DNA of 64,000 nucleotides from Pseudomonadota bacterium. GTDB lineage: Bacteria > Pseudomonadota > Alphaproteobacteria > Azospirillales > Azospirillaceae. The notes below the pieces were generated by a model, which saw only the letters and a list, made by a program, of their open reading frames with translations, did no database searches and was not told the DNA's origin. The stretch lies in NCBI GenBank assembly GCA_023423695.1, contig JAFAFA010000114.1, positions 53,473 through 117,472 of the forward strand, read 5' to 3'. A program made the position numbers and the translations under genes. This document shows, one piece after another, positions 1 to 8,655 of the stretch. Numbering within the stretch: position 1 is the first letter of the stretch; each line of letters opens with the position of its first letter.

Positions 1-686
1 TGGTGATCTTCTCCTCCCGCGAGATCCCCGGCAATGAGCGCGCCATCGGCCGCATGCAGAACCAGCTGGTCGCCCAGGGGGTGGAACTGGTGACAGCGGA
101 CGATGCGGCGGTCCATGTCTCAGGGCATCCGGCGCGCGACGAGCTGGTGCGCATGTACCAGTGGGTGCGGCCGCGCATCGCCGTGCCGGTCCATGGCGAG
201 CAGCGCCACCAGCAGGCCCATGCCGCGCTGGCGGAAGACTGTCAGGTCGCCCACAGCATCGTTCCGGCCAATGGCGAACTGATCCGTCTCGACGGGGCGG
301 ACGGTGCGCAGGTTGTGGCCCATGTGCGGGCAGGCCGCATGGCGGTGGACGGCAAGCGGCTGGTGCCGCTCGACACCGGCATGATGCGGGCACGCAACCG
401 CATGGTGAACAATGGCGCCGCCGTGGTGACGCTGGTGATGACAGGAACCGGGGAATTGCTGACCGCGCCGCAAGTGGCGGTGATGGGGCTGATCGACGAG
501 GCGACCGACAGCGACATGCTGCTCGACGTGATCGACGCCGTGCGCGAATCGGTGGCGATGCTGCCCAAATCGGCGCGCGCCGACGATGCGCAGGTGAAGG
601 AGGCGGCGCGGATCGCCGTCCGCCGCTGCTTCAACGCGTCCCATGGCAAGAAGCCGGTGACGGACGTCCATCTGGTCCGCGTCTGA
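1..686 (+). CDS. rnj: Ribonuclease J, C-terminal part (5' end outside window)
   Basis: This is the C-terminal part of ribonuclease J, the metallo-beta-lactamase/beta-CASP nuclease that processes and degrades RNA with combined endo- and 5'-exonuclease activity. The reading frame is open from the window edge, so the N-terminal metal-binding motifs lie outside. Visible are the beta-CASP segment around SGHPARDEL, the RMMBL motif PVHGEQRH that completes the metal site, and the C-terminal domain ending in a dimer-like helical tail. The 227 visible residues are under half of the usual ~555. A methylmalonyl-CoA epimerase gene follows 71 nt downstream, an arrangement familiar in alphaproteobacteria. 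The family assignment is firm. Confidence 0.93.
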   Translation, partial: VIFSSREIPGNERAIGRMQNQLVAQGVELVTADDAAVHVSGHPARDELVRMYQWVRPRIAVPVHGEQRHQQAHAALAEDCQVAHSIVPANGELIRLDGADGAQVVAHVRAGRMAVDGKRLVPLDTGMMRARNRMVNNGAAVVTLVMTGTGELLTAPQVAVMGLIDEATDSDMLLDVIDAVRESVAMLPKSARADDAQVKEAARIAVRRCFNASHGKKPVTDVHLVRV

Positions 687-757
687 CGGAAACTGTGTAT
701 AACAGGCTTATCAGAGCCCGCTAACGGGCCGAACGGACAGCCAGCGAGAGGACACGC

Positions 758-1162
758 ATGATCGGGAAGCTCAACCACGTCGCCATCGTCGTTCCGGACC
801 TGCCGGCGGCGACGGCGCTCTATCGCGACACGCTGGGTGCCGCCGTGTCGCAGCCGGTGGATCTGCCGCCGCACGGCGTGACCGTGGTTTTCGTCACCCT
901 GCCCAACACCAAGATCGAGCTGCTGCATCCGTTCGGCGAGAAGTCGCCGATCGCCGGTTTCCTGGAAAAGAACCCGTCCGGCGGCATCCACCACATCTGC
1001 TACGAGGTGGACGACATCCTGGCCGCGCGCGACCGTCTGAAGGAGCAGGGCGCCCGCGTGCTGGGTGATGGGGAGCCCAAGATCGGCGCCCACGACAAGC
1101 CGGTTCTGTTCCTGCACCCTAAGGACTTCTGCGGGACTCTGGTGGAACTGGAACAGGCCTGA
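758..1162 (+). CDS. mce: Methylmalonyl-CoA epimerase
   Basis: A 134-residue single-domain vicinal oxygen chelate (VOC/glyoxalase-like) protein. It should interconvert (2R)- and (2S)-methylmalonyl-CoA in the cytosol, the step between propionyl-CoA carboxylase and methylmalonyl-CoA mutase. The family signatures are the N-terminal NHVAIVV strand carrying a metal-binding His, the central GGIHHICYEV motif with a second His, and the C-terminal LVELEQ with the catalytic/metal Glu. Its length matches the family. The ATG is preceded by GAGAGGAC. It sits between rnj and the DUF1467 gene and is probably co-transcribed with them. Confidence 0.93.
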   Translation: MIGKLNHVAIVVPDLPAATALYRDTLGAAVSQPVDLPPHGVTVVFVTLPNTKIELLHPFGEKSPIAGFLEKNPSGGIHHICYEVDDILAARDRLKEQGARVLGDGEPKIGAHDKPVLFLHPKDFCGTLVELEQA

Positions 1163-1196
1163 ACCGGTCTGAGCGGACTTGAGCGCGGAGAGGGCG

Positions 1197-1451
1197 ATGG
1201 ACAACTGGGTGACGGCGGTCTTCGTCTATATCGTCGTGTGGTGGGTGGTGCTGTTCGCGGTGCTTCCCTGGGGTGTCCGGACGCCGGACGAACCGGAGCC
1301 CGGCATGGCGTCCTCCGCGCCGGTCGAACCGCGCATCCTGCGCAAGTTCATGATCACGTCGGTGGTCTCCGTGCTGGTTTGGCTGGTGATCTTCGGCGTG
1401 GAGCGGTCCGGCATCATCTCCTTCCGCGAGATGGCGCGGCACATGTACTGA
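1197..1451 (+). CDS. DUF1467 family small membrane protein
   Basis: An 84-residue inner-membrane protein with two predicted transmembrane helices (about residues 4-24 and 49-70) joined by a short polar loop containing a conserved RTPDEPEPG-like segment. This is typical of DUF1467, a family found in alphaproteobacteria next to mce and proS. Function unknown. The ATG at 1197 is chosen because GGAGAGG lies just upstream; a TTG six codons earlier is possible but has no better ribosome site. It follows mce by 34 nt and is probably in the same operon. Confidence 0.8.
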   Translation: MDNWVTAVFVYIVVWWVVLFAVLPWGVRTPDEPEPGMASSAPVEPRILRKFMITSVVSVLVWLVIFGVERSGIISFREMARHMY

Positions 1452-1474
1452 CCGAACGGAGAGGAGAGGGCCGG

Positions 1475-2050
1475 GTGAGCCTGACCTATTGCGCGGCCGC
1501 ACCCGGCCATCCCCACCATGGGCCCTACCATGACGGCGAATACGGCTTCCCGAGCGGCGACGACGGGGTTCTGTTCGAGCGGCTGGTGCTGGAGATCAAC
1601 CAGGCCGGACTCTCCTGGCTGACCATCCTGAAGAAGCGCGAGGCGTTCCGCGCCGCCTTCGATGATTTCGACATCGACCGGGTGGCCGCCTATGGCGAGG
1701 CGGAGCGGGCACGGCTTCTGGCCGACGCCGGCATCATCCGCAACCGCTTGAAGGTCGATGCGGTGATCGAGAATGCCCGCCGCATCATCGCCCTGCGCGA
1801 GACTCACGGTTCCTTCGACGGCTGGCTGCGCGCCCATCATCCCCTGACAAAGGGCGAATGGGTGAAGCTGTTCGGCCGGACCTTCCGCTTCACCGGGGGC
1901 GAGATCGTCGGCGAGTTCCTGATGAGCTTGGGTTATCTGCCGGGGGCGCATCAGCCGGAATGCCCGGTCCACGCCGTCGTCCTCGCACAGAGTCCGCCCT
2001 GGAAAGCCGCCGTGGAGGCCGGCTATCGCGGGTACGAGCCCATGAAATAA
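1475..2050 (+). CDS. tag: DNA-3-methyladenine glycosylase I
   Basis: A 191-residue base-excision repair enzyme that removes 3-methyladenine from alkylated DNA. The N-terminus carries the zinc ligands in the positions known for E. coli Tag (Cys6, and His19 in PYHDGEYG), and the C-terminus carries the other pair (the His and Cys of GAHQPECP). The substrate pocket motif EINQAGLSW is intact. The GTG start at 1475 follows a strong GGAGAGGAGAGGG site; an upstream extension of the frame would overlap the DUF1467 gene and is not needed. It is close behind DUF1467 (23 nt). Confidence 0.93.
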   Translation: MSLTYCAAAPGHPHHGPYHDGEYGFPSGDDGVLFERLVLEINQAGLSWLTILKKREAFRAAFDDFDIDRVAAYGEAERARLLADAGIIRNRLKVDAVIENARRIIALRETHGSFDGWLRAHHPLTKGEWVKLFGRTFRFTGGEIVGEFLMSLGYLPGAHQPECPVHAVVLAQSPPWKAAVEAGYRGYEPMK

Positions 2051-2110
2051 GCAAAGCTCCGGTCAGAACGGCGGCAATCGCCACATGACTGGGCAAAAAT
2101 GCAAAAACTT

Positions 2111-2275
2111 TGAGCATGGCAGGGTATTGCCTCTGTTTTGGGCTTGCCATGGCTCCGGCACGGGTTCACTCTTTTCGGGTGATGAGGGAGGACCTTCCTC
2201 CCTTTCCGACGCCTGGTGGCGATTCCTCCCTAAACTCGACAGGCCGCGCCGCATTCGCCGCGCGGCCTTTCTTTA
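2111..2275 (+). ncRNA. Candidate structured small RNA ending in an intrinsic terminator
   Basis: Four stems follow one another on the plus strand. (1) GAGCATGGCA (2112-2121) pairs with TGCCATGGCTC (2145-2155) with one bulged base. (2) AGGGAGGA (2185-2192) pairs with TCCTCCCT (2196-2203) around a 3-nt loop. (3) CGCC/GGCG closes a 4-nt loop at 2210-2221. (4) A 9-bp GC-rich hairpin at 2241-2268 precedes TTCTTT. No protein frame fits this region. It could instead be a long 3' UTR of tag. I do not recognise it as SRP, 6S, tmRNA or RNase P RNA. The boundaries are estimates. Confidence 0.4.
2241..2273 (+). terminator. Rho-independent terminator
   Basis: AGGCCGCGC (2241-2249) and GCGCGGCCT (2260-2268) form a perfect 9-bp stem with a 10-nt loop, followed by TTCTTT. 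It would end transcripts from tag or from the candidate small RNA upstream. Confidence 0.65.
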
Positions 2276-2528
2276 TCCGTCATACAAATTGCTTGCCTGT
2301 GGACTGGAAATTTCCGCTGCAGGTCCAGAAAACGTTAACGGTTTGCTTGGTAGCGTTGCTCGGACCAACTCTGCCCTGGGGTTTCCCCCTATCCGGCGAG
2401 AATGGCCCCAAAGAACGCCGCCCGGAGGTACGTGCCGCCCGGGTGGCCGTCCGCATTGGCCGATCGGATCAGCCGGTCATTCGTCCGTTGACGCGGGCGT
2501 CAGAAGAAGGACGACAGTTGAGGCGCCG

Positions 2529-3431
2529 ATGGCCGCGAACGAAAACGAACGGTTCGATCAGTTCGCCGCGGTCCTGACGACCGAACTGTTGGAGCGGACC
2601 AGGAAAAGCATGGAGTTGCTGGCGCCCGATCAGCAGCCGTGCTCCATGCTGCCCTTCATCCAGACGCCATCCTTCGTCGAGTTTTATCAGGAGCTCGTGC
2701 GCGTCGGCATCCTGCCGGTCGTGCTCAGCCGCCGGCCGGTGCGTGCCATCGTCGGCGACGTCGATTGGGCGCGCGAGGGCCGCGAATATCTGCTGACCGT
2801 CCTCGACGACCGCTCCAACGCCATCTTCACCGCCTGGGAATATGCCTGGGATTCGCTGTGGGACGAGCGCAAGGTCGGGCAGGACGCCGGCGGGGCGGGC
2901 GGCGGAGCCAAGCCGAAGAAGGGATTCTTCAGCGCCCTGTTCAGCCGCAAGCGCGAGGAGCGGAGCGACAGCCACAATGGCGGCGGTGCGGAGGGCGGTG
3001 TGATGGCCGGGCTGCACATCATGCTGACCGAACTGGCGGAGAAGCGTGGTTTCCTGCCATTGTTCCACGACGATGTCCGCATCCTGAAGGCCCTGCCGCG
3101 GCTGAAGCCCGGCCGGGTGGCGCAGGCGTGGAAGGAGATCACGCAGTACCACCACCAGGAATTCTATATGCCCGAACCGGAACAGGCGAAGCCGGGTGTG
3201 ACCTCCGACTGCCTGCAGAAATGGCATTACAATCTGCCGGACAAGATCGGCGAGTTCCTGGTGCTGAAGGCGGCGGTGGACCTGGAGCATGTGAACAAGC
3301 CCTTCATCGGCAAATACATCCGCCAATCGGCGCGGACCCAGGAGGAGGCGGAAAAAGGAATGCCCTACCTGTCGCTCTACTGGAAAGCCATGCGCAACCC
3401 GGCCCTTCTGGCCGAACGGCACACGCTGTGA
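2529..3431 (+). CDS. Conserved-looking protein of unknown function (300 aa)
   Basis: I do not recognise this 300-residue protein. It is soluble, with no signal peptide or transmembrane helix. Residues 1-115 form one folded block (PCSMLPFIQTPSFVEFYQ, then an acidic WEYAWDSLWDE segment). Residues about 118-160 are a low-complexity Gly/Lys/Arg/Ser linker, and residues 165-300 form a second block rich in aromatic residues. The ATG at 2529 fits the GAGG upstream; the frame is open further upstream, but that part has no coding look. It shares the 4-nt GTGA overlap with the next gene, so the two are probably translated together. Confidence 0.65.
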   Translation: MAANENERFDQFAAVLTTELLERTRKSMELLAPDQQPCSMLPFIQTPSFVEFYQELVRVGILPVVLSRRPVRAIVGDVDWAREGREYLLTVLDDRSNAIFTAWEYAWDSLWDERKVGQDAGGAGGGAKPKKGFFSALFSRKREERSDSHNGGGAEGGVMAGLHIMLTELAEKRGFLPLFHDDVRILKALPRLKPGRVAQAWKEITQYHHQEFYMPEPEQAKPGVTSDCLQKWHYNLPDKIGEFLVLKAAVDLEHVNKPFIGKYIRQSARTQEEAEKGMPYLSLYWKAMRNPALLAERHTL

Positions 3432-3895
3432 GGGCGCCGAAGGCTCTGCGCGCCGGCCTGACTGCGTGCATGCTGGTTCTGGCGGCCGGCTCCGCATCGG
3501 CGCAATCGCAGCCGCAACTGCCCGGACCCATTCCGCTGACCCCCGATGCCGCCCGTGAGCGGCCGGTGATCGATCTGTCGCTGTGCCAGCGGCTGACCCG
3601 TCATGTGCCGGCCGCCGACGTGGAATACCGGCCGGGAGTGGATGTGAACGGCCGCCCGGTGGTGCCGGCCGACCTGCCGGGCAGCGCCGGCGCGCAGCCG
3701 CCGATCCCCGTCGACCTGCCGCTGTCGGTCGATCTCGCCCGGCGGATGGGCATCGCCCTGCCGTCGGTGCCGTTCCTGCCCGACGATGTGACGGCGGTCT
3801 GGCTCAGCGTGGTGGGCGACCGCCTCTATCTCAATGGCCAGCCGATCGATCCGGGGGCGGAGGATCGCCTCTACGCCTATTGCCGCGCCCGCTAG
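3428..3895 (+). CDS. Exported protein of unknown function (155 aa)
   Basis: A 155-residue protein with a clear N-terminal signal peptide (basic residues 1-7, a hydrophobic core, and an ASA-like cleavage site near residue 25), so it is probably periplasmic. The mature part is Pro-rich with one Cys near the start (SLCQRL) and one near the end (AYCRAR), which could form a disulfide. The GTG start overlaps the preceding stop codon by 4 nt (GTGA), which indicates coupling to the 300-residue protein upstream. I recognise no family and infer no function. Confidence 0.65.
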   Translation: MRAPKALRAGLTACMLVLAAGSASAQSQPQLPGPIPLTPDAARERPVIDLSLCQRLTRHVPAADVEYRPGVDVNGRPVVPADLPGSAGAQPPIPVDLPLSVDLARRMGIALPSVPFLPDDVTAVWLSVVGDRLYLNGQPIDPGAEDRLYAYCRAR

Positions 3896-4050
3896 GGACG
3901 GGGGCCGGGCAGGGACCGAGCGGGGGGCTTACAGTGGACAAGTGCGGGCGACCTTCCTAAAGTCGCTCACCCGCCGTCGCGCCCGCCCTTTCCCAGAGAA
4001 GCGGCAGGTGCCGCGGCCTTGTCGAACACCTCGCACACGAGAGCAGAGCC

Positions 4051-5364
4051 ATGCGGCTGTCCAGCTTCTTCATGCCGACCCTCAAGGAGACCCCGACCGA
4101 GGCGCAGATCGTCTCGCACCGCCTGATGCTGCGGGCCGGGATGATCCGCCAGACCAGCGCCGGCATCTATGCCTGGCTGCCGCTGGGCTATCGGGTTCTG
4201 CGCAAGATCGAGCAGATCGTCCGCGAGGAGCAGGACGCCGCCGGTGCGCAGGAACTGCTGATGCCGACCATCCAGTCGGCCGATCTGTGGCGCGAAAGCG
4301 GCCGCTACGACGATTACGGCAAGGAGATGCTGCGCATCACCGACCGCCACGACCGCGAGATGCTGTTCGGCCCGACGAACGAGGAGATGATCACCGACAT
4401 CTTCCGCTCCTTCGTCAAGAGCTACCGCCAGCTGCCGCTGAACCTCTACCACATTCAGTGGAAGTTCCGTGACGAGATCCGCCCGCGCTTCGGCGTGATG
4501 CGCGGCCGCGAATTCCTGATGAAGGACGCCTATTCCTTCGACATCGATGCGGCCGGCGCCCGCCGTTCCTATCAGAAGATGTTCCTGGCTTACCTCCGCA
4601 CCTTCGCCCGCATGGGGCTGAAGGCGATTCCGATGCGCGCCGACACCGGCCCAATCGGCGGCGACCTGAGCCATGAGTTCATCATCCTGGCCGAGACCGG
4701 CGAAAGCGGCGTCTTCTGCCACAAGGACTGGGAAAATCTCGACATATTGAAAAGCCAAGTCGAATATGGCGATGACCTTGAGGCTTTTTTCAACTGGGTA
4801 ACGAGCATCTATGCCGCTACCGACGAGAAGCACGATCCGGCCAACAGCCCGGTGCCGGAGTCCGATCTGGTGTCGGCCCGCGGCATCGAGGTCGGCCACA
4901 TCTTCAACTTCGGCACCAAGTATTCCAAGCCGATGAATGCCGTGGTCGCCGGCCCGAACGGCGAGTCGATCCCGGTGGAGATGGGCAGCTACGGCATCGG
5001 CGTGTCGCGCCTGATGGGCGCGATCATCGAGGCCAGCCACGACGACAACGGCATCATCTGGCCGGACGCCGTCGCCCCCTTCAACGTGGGCCTGATCAAC
5101 CTGAAGTCCGGCGACGCCGAGACCGACCGCGTCTGCGCCGAGCTGAACGCCAAGCTGGAAGCCGCCGGCCTAGAGGTCGCCTATGACGACCGCGACGAGC
5201 GTCCCGGCGCCAAGTTCGCCGACATGGACCTGATCGGCGTTCCCTGGCAGCTGGTCGTCGGCCCGCGCGGCCTGAAGAACGGCGTCGTCGAGCTGAAGCG
5301 CCGGGCGACGGGCGAGAAGGAAGAGCTGCCGGTCGAGGCGGCGCTGGCGAAGCTGCTGGGCTGA
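4051..5364 (+). CDS. proS: Prolyl-tRNA synthetase
   Basis: A 437-residue class II aminoacyl-tRNA synthetase that charges tRNA(Pro) with proline. Class II motif 2 lies around FRDEIRPRFGVMRGREF, and motif 3 is GSYGIGVSRLMGA near residue 312. The anticodon-binding domain occupies about residues 345-437. It lacks the ~180-residue editing (INS) insertion of the E. coli enzyme, as is normal for the short alphaproteobacterial type. The ATG start begins MRLSSFFMPTLKE, typical of the family. A hairpin terminator follows the gene. Confidence 0.97.
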   Translation: MRLSSFFMPTLKETPTEAQIVSHRLMLRAGMIRQTSAGIYAWLPLGYRVLRKIEQIVREEQDAAGAQELLMPTIQSADLWRESGRYDDYGKEMLRITDRHDREMLFGPTNEEMITDIFRSFVKSYRQLPLNLYHIQWKFRDEIRPRFGVMRGREFLMKDAYSFDIDAAGARRSYQKMFLAYLRTFARMGLKAIPMRADTGPIGGDLSHEFIILAETGESGVFCHKDWENLDILKSQVEYGDDLEAFFNWVTSIYAATDEKHDPANSPVPESDLVSARGIEVGHIFNFGTKYSKPMNAVVAGPNGESIPVEMGSYGIGVSRLMGAIIEASHDDNGIIWPDAVAPFNVGLINLKSGDAETDRVCAELNAKLEAAGLEVAYDDRDERPGAKFADMDLIGVPWQLVVGPRGLKNGVVELKRRATGEKEELPVEAALAKLLG

Positions 5365-5383
5365 TCGGCTTAACCCGACCAGG

Positions 5384-5428
5384 AAGCCCGGATGGCCGCA
5401 ATGCGGCGATCCGGGCTTTGCCCTTTTT
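5384..5428 (+). terminator. Rho-independent terminator after proS
   Basis: AAGCCCGGAT (5384-5393) pairs with ATCCGGGCTT (5409-5418). A second stem GCCGC/GCGGC stacks inside it, and TTGCCCTTTTT follows. It separates proS from lolC. Confidence 0.8.
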
Positions 5429-5486
5429 CCGCCACGCTCACGTTCCCATGTAGGGCATCGTTTCCGCCCACCCACAGGACCCTCGC

Positions 5487-6734
5487 ATGATCTTCAACGC
5501 CTTCGAACGCATGGTCGCGATGCGTTACCTCCGGGCGCGCCGCCAGGAAGGGTTCATCTCGGTCATCGCGGGGTTTTCGCTGCTGGGCATCGCGCTCGGC
5601 GTGGCGACGCTCATCATCGTGATGGCGGTGATGAACGGCTTCCGGGCGGAGCTGCTGGGCCGCGTGCTCGGCCTCAACGGGCACCTCAACGTCTACAACA
5701 TGCGCGGCGGGCCGCTGCCGGACTTCGACATTCTGGCCGGCAAGCTGCGCAACACGCCCGGCGTCAGCACCGTCACCCCGACGGTGGAAGGTCAGGCGCT
5801 GGTGTCGGTGCGCGGCGTCGCGTCGGGCGCCGTCATCCGCGGCGTGCGGGCGGAAGACTTCAAAATGCGGCCGACGCTGGCCAACAACGTCATCCGCGGC
5901 TCGGCCGAGGAATTCGGCGACGACCGTATCGCCATAGGCTCGCGCATGGCCCAGCGGCTGGGATTGAGCGTCGGCGACCAGATCACGCTGATCGCGCCGC
6001 AGGGCAACGTCACCGCCTTTGGCACCGTGCCACGGATGCGCAGCTATCCCATCGGCGCGATCTTCGACGTCGGCATGTTCGAATACGACAACAGCTTCAT
6101 CTTCCTGCCGCTGGAGGAGGCACAGGCCTTCTTCCGCACCGGCGACGCCGTGACCTCGCTGGAGGTTTTCGTGGACGACCCGATGCAGATCGTGGCCGCG
6201 CGTGCCTCGGTCCAGTCGGCGGTTGCCGGGGAAGGGCGGGTGGTCGACTGGCAGCAGTCGAACGCCAGCTTCTTCACCGCGCTCCAGGTCGAACGCAACG
6301 TGATGTTCCTGATCCTGTCGCTGATCATCATGGTCGCGGCCTTCAACATCATCTCCAGCCTGATCATGCTGGTGAAGGACAAGGGGCGCGACATCGCGAT
6401 CCTGCGCACGATGGGGGCGACGCGCGGCATGGTCATGCGCATCTTCTTCCTGTCCGGCGCCAGCGTGGGCGTGACGGGGACACTGCTCGGGTTGGCTCTC
6501 GGCGTGTCCTTTGCGCTGAACATCGAGAGCATCCGGCAGGTCATCCAGGGGCTGACCGGCACCAACCTGTTCAATGCCGAGATCTATTTCCTCTCCCACC
6601 TGCCGGCCAAGATCGACTGGAGCGAAGTGGTGCAGGTGACGCTGATGGCACTGGGCCTGTCCTTCGCCGCCACCATCTACCCGTCCTGGCGCGCCGCCCG
6701 GCTTGATCCGGTGGAGGCCCTGCGCTATGAGTGA
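5487..6734 (+). CDS. lolC: Lipoprotein-releasing ABC transporter permease (LolC/E family)
   Basis: A 415-residue inner-membrane permease of the LolCDE machine, which extracts outer-membrane lipoproteins from the inner membrane and hands them to LolA. It has one N-terminal transmembrane helix (about 25-47), a large periplasmic MacB-like core domain (about 48-268) and three C-terminal helices (about 272-296, 322-345, 380-402). It ends RAARLDPVEALRYE, the hallmark C-terminus of the family. Alphaproteobacteria often have a single permease forming a homodimer, so C versus E is a naming choice. Its stop overlaps the lolD start by 8 nt. Confidence 0.93.
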   Translation: MIFNAFERMVAMRYLRARRQEGFISVIAGFSLLGIALGVATLIIVMAVMNGFRAELLGRVLGLNGHLNVYNMRGGPLPDFDILAGKLRNTPGVSTVTPTVEGQALVSVRGVASGAVIRGVRAEDFKMRPTLANNVIRGSAEEFGDDRIAIGSRMAQRLGLSVGDQITLIAPQGNVTAFGTVPRMRSYPIGAIFDVGMFEYDNSFIFLPLEEAQAFFRTGDAVTSLEVFVDDPMQIVAARASVQSAVAGEGRVVDWQQSNASFFTALQVERNVMFLILSLIIMVAAFNIISSLIMLVKDKGRDIAILRTMGATRGMVMRIFFLSGASVGVTGTLLGLALGVSFALNIESIRQVIQGLTGTNLFNAEIYFLSHLPAKIDWSEVVQVTLMALGLSFAATIYPSWRAARLDPVEALRYE

Positions 6735-7482
6735 TGCCGCCGCCATGAACGCCAAGCTGGACCCGATGCTGGAGCTGTCGGGCATCGTCCGCCGCTTCGA
6801 ACAGGCGGGCGAGACGCTGGAAGTGCTGCGCGGGGTCGAGCTGACCGTCGGCGCCGGGGAATTGGTGGCGCTGGTCGGCCCGTCGGGTGCCGGCAAGTCG
6901 ACGCTGCTGCACATCGCCGGCCTGCTGGAACGGCCCACGAGCGGCACGGTGCGCATCGCCGGCACCGACGTGTCGAACCTGGACGACGGCAAGCGGACCG
7001 AGGTCCGGCGCCGGTCCATCGGTTTCGTCTACCAGTTCCACCATTTGCTGCCGGAATTCTCGGCGCGGGAAAACATCGTCCTGCCGCAGATGATCGCCGG
7101 CGTGCCAAAATCCGTCGCCAAGCAGCGCGCGGACGAGCTTCTGCGTATGGTCGGGCTGGAACAGCGCGGCACCCACCGTCCGGCCCGCCTGTCGGGCGGC
7201 GAGCAGCAGCGCGTCGCCATCGCCCGCGCGCTGGCCAACGCCCCGTCGCTGCTGATCGCCGACGAGCCGACCGGCAACCTCGACCCGCACACGGCGGAGC
7301 ATGTCTTCACCATGCTGTCGGCCATCGTCCGGCAGGCCAAGGTGGGGGCCTTGGTCGCCACGCACAATCTGGACCTCGCCCGCCGCATGGACCGGGTTCT
7401 GGAGATGCGCGACGGTCGATTGGTCGAGTACCAGCCGTCGGAACTGGTCCCGCTGGCCGAGGCTGCGCCGGAAGCGTCATAG
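6727..7482 (+). CDS. lolD: Lipoprotein-releasing ABC transporter ATP-binding protein
   Basis: A 251-residue ATPase subunit that powers LolC-type lipoprotein release. Walker A is GPSGAGKST (residues 51-59), the signature motif LSGGEQQRV starts near residue 156, Walker B is LLIADEPTGNLD (about 176-187), and the switch His lies in ATHN near residue 212. The ATG at 6727 overlaps the end of lolC; a second in-frame ATG six codons later is also possible. No other transport gene follows, so the operon is probably just the two genes. Confidence 0.95.
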   Translation: MSDAAAMNAKLDPMLELSGIVRRFEQAGETLEVLRGVELTVGAGELVALVGPSGAGKSTLLHIAGLLERPTSGTVRIAGTDVSNLDDGKRTEVRRRSIGFVYQFHHLLPEFSARENIVLPQMIAGVPKSVAKQRADELLRMVGLEQRGTHRPARLSGGEQQRVAIARALANAPSLLIADEPTGNLDPHTAEHVFTMLSAIVRQAKVGALVATHNLDLARRMDRVLEMRDGRLVEYQPSELVPLAEAAPEAS

Positions 7483-7590
7483 GCCGAAAGCGCGCCGTCC
7501 CCCCGGTTGCCAAGCCGGTGCCGTGCCCCCACTCTCAAGCGCGACCGCACCGGCTGAGCTGCGGCACAGGCAAGACAGGGGACATCGGGG

Positions 7591-8448
7591 ATGGACCAGC
7601 GTATCATCGATCTCTACGACGAATACACCCATGCGCCGCTGCCGCGCCGGGTCTTCCTGGAGCGGCTGGCGGTGCTGGCCGGCAGCGCGGCGGCGATTCC
7701 GACCATCCTGGCGGCGATCGAACCGAACTATGCCCACGCGGCCATCGTCGGCGAGGACGACAAGCGTCTGGCGGCGGAAAAGGTGAGTTTCCAGGGGGCG
7801 ACCGGCGATGTGTCCGGCTATCTCGCCCGGCCGAAGCTGTCGGACAAGGCCCCGGCGGTGATCGTCATCCACGAGAACCGCGGCCTGAACGCCTATGTCG
7901 AGGACGTCACCCGCCGTCTCGCCACCGAAGGCTTCGTGGCGCTCGCTCCCGACCTGCTGTCGCCGCTGGGCGGCACGCCGCAGGACCCGGACAAGGCCCG
8001 CGACATGATCGGCCAGCTCGACGCCGACAAGACGGTCAACAACCTGATCGCGGCCATGAGCTACCTGATGGCCTACCGCTATTCCTCGGCCAAGGTCGGC
8101 GCCGTCGGCTTCTGCTGGGGCGGCGGCATGGTCAACCGGCTCGCGCTGAAGGCTCCCGACCTCAAGGCCGGTGTCGCCTTCTACGGCCCGACGCCCGACC
8201 CGGCGCTGGTGACGACCGTCAAGGCGCCGCTGATGCTCCACTATGCCGGGCTCGACCAGCGCATCAATGCCGGCATCCCCGCCTATGACGAGGCGCTGAA
8301 GAAGGCCGGCGTGGAGCACGAGATCCATATGTACGAGGGCGTCAACCACGCCTTCCACAACGACACCTCGGCCGAGCGCTACAACAAGGAGGCCGCCGAT
8401 CTGGCCTGGAAGCGCACCGTGGAGTTCCTGAAGGCGAAGCTGGCTTAG
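7591..8448 (+). CDS. Dienelactone hydrolase family protein with Tat-like signal
   Basis: A 285-residue alpha/beta hydrolase of the dienelactone hydrolase family. The catalytic triad is visible: the nucleophile Cys175 in GFCWGGG, Asp222 in AGLDQRIN and His253 in VNHAFHND. The N-terminus has a twin-arginine pattern (PRRVFLERLAVLAG, about residues 18-31) followed by a hydrophobic stretch and AHA, so export through the Tat system is likely. The real substrate cannot be told from sequence; relatives include E. coli YghX-type proteins. It is a single gene, followed by a palindromic repeat. Confidence 0.85.
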   Translation: MDQRIIDLYDEYTHAPLPRRVFLERLAVLAGSAAAIPTILAAIEPNYAHAAIVGEDDKRLAAEKVSFQGATGDVSGYLARPKLSDKAPAVIVIHENRGLNAYVEDVTRRLATEGFVALAPDLLSPLGGTPQDPDKARDMIGQLDADKTVNNLIAAMSYLMAYRYSSAKVGAVGFCWGGGMVNRLALKAPDLKAGVAFYGPTPDPALVTTVKAPLMLHYAGLDQRINAGIPAYDEALKKAGVEHEIHMYEGVNHAFHNDTSAERYNKEAADLAWKRTVEFLKAKLA

Positions 8449-8462
8449 GAGAGCGCTATTGG

Positions 8463-8654
8463 CCCCCTCCCCATCCCTCCCCCACTCTCAGCGGACCTAC
8501 GGTCCGCCTGTCGCGTCAGCACAAAGCGGAGCGTTGTGCGAGAGCTTCGCGGGAGAGGGGGCAGGAGCTTTGCAAAAGTTCAGCGGCAGTTCCCTCTCCC
8601 GTGATCGGACCGGCCTTGGGCGGGCCGAGTGGGGGGGAGGGTTAGGGAGGGGGC
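8463..8654. repeat. Dispersed GC-rich palindromic repeat, copy 1
   Basis: The element opens with CCCCCTCCCCATCCCTCCCCC and closes with the complementary GGGGGGAGGGTTAGGGAGGGGG. Internal hairpins include GCGGACC/GGTCCGC, and the core CAGCGGCAGTTCCCTCTCCC is shared with other copies. It lies between two convergent genes. Other copies in this window start at 12196, 31232 and 38038. Confidence 0.7.
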
Positions 8655-8655
8655 A

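Larger units (their letters stand above)
2051..2528. other. Long intergenic region between tag and the next gene
   Basis: This 478-nt gap has no convincing protein-coding frame; the open frame through it (2085 onward) is an in-frame extension of the downstream gene. It contains a run of hairpins and a terminator (see the ncRNA entry). Bases 2276-2528 after the terminator hold AACGTTAACGGTT-like AT-richer sequence that may contain the promoter for the next gene, and nothing else I recognise. Confidence 0.6.

Noticed and set aside
716..729. GCCCG/CGGGC hairpin after rnj as a terminator
   Set aside because: Stem of five pairs without a T-tract, and the next gene probably belongs to the same operon.
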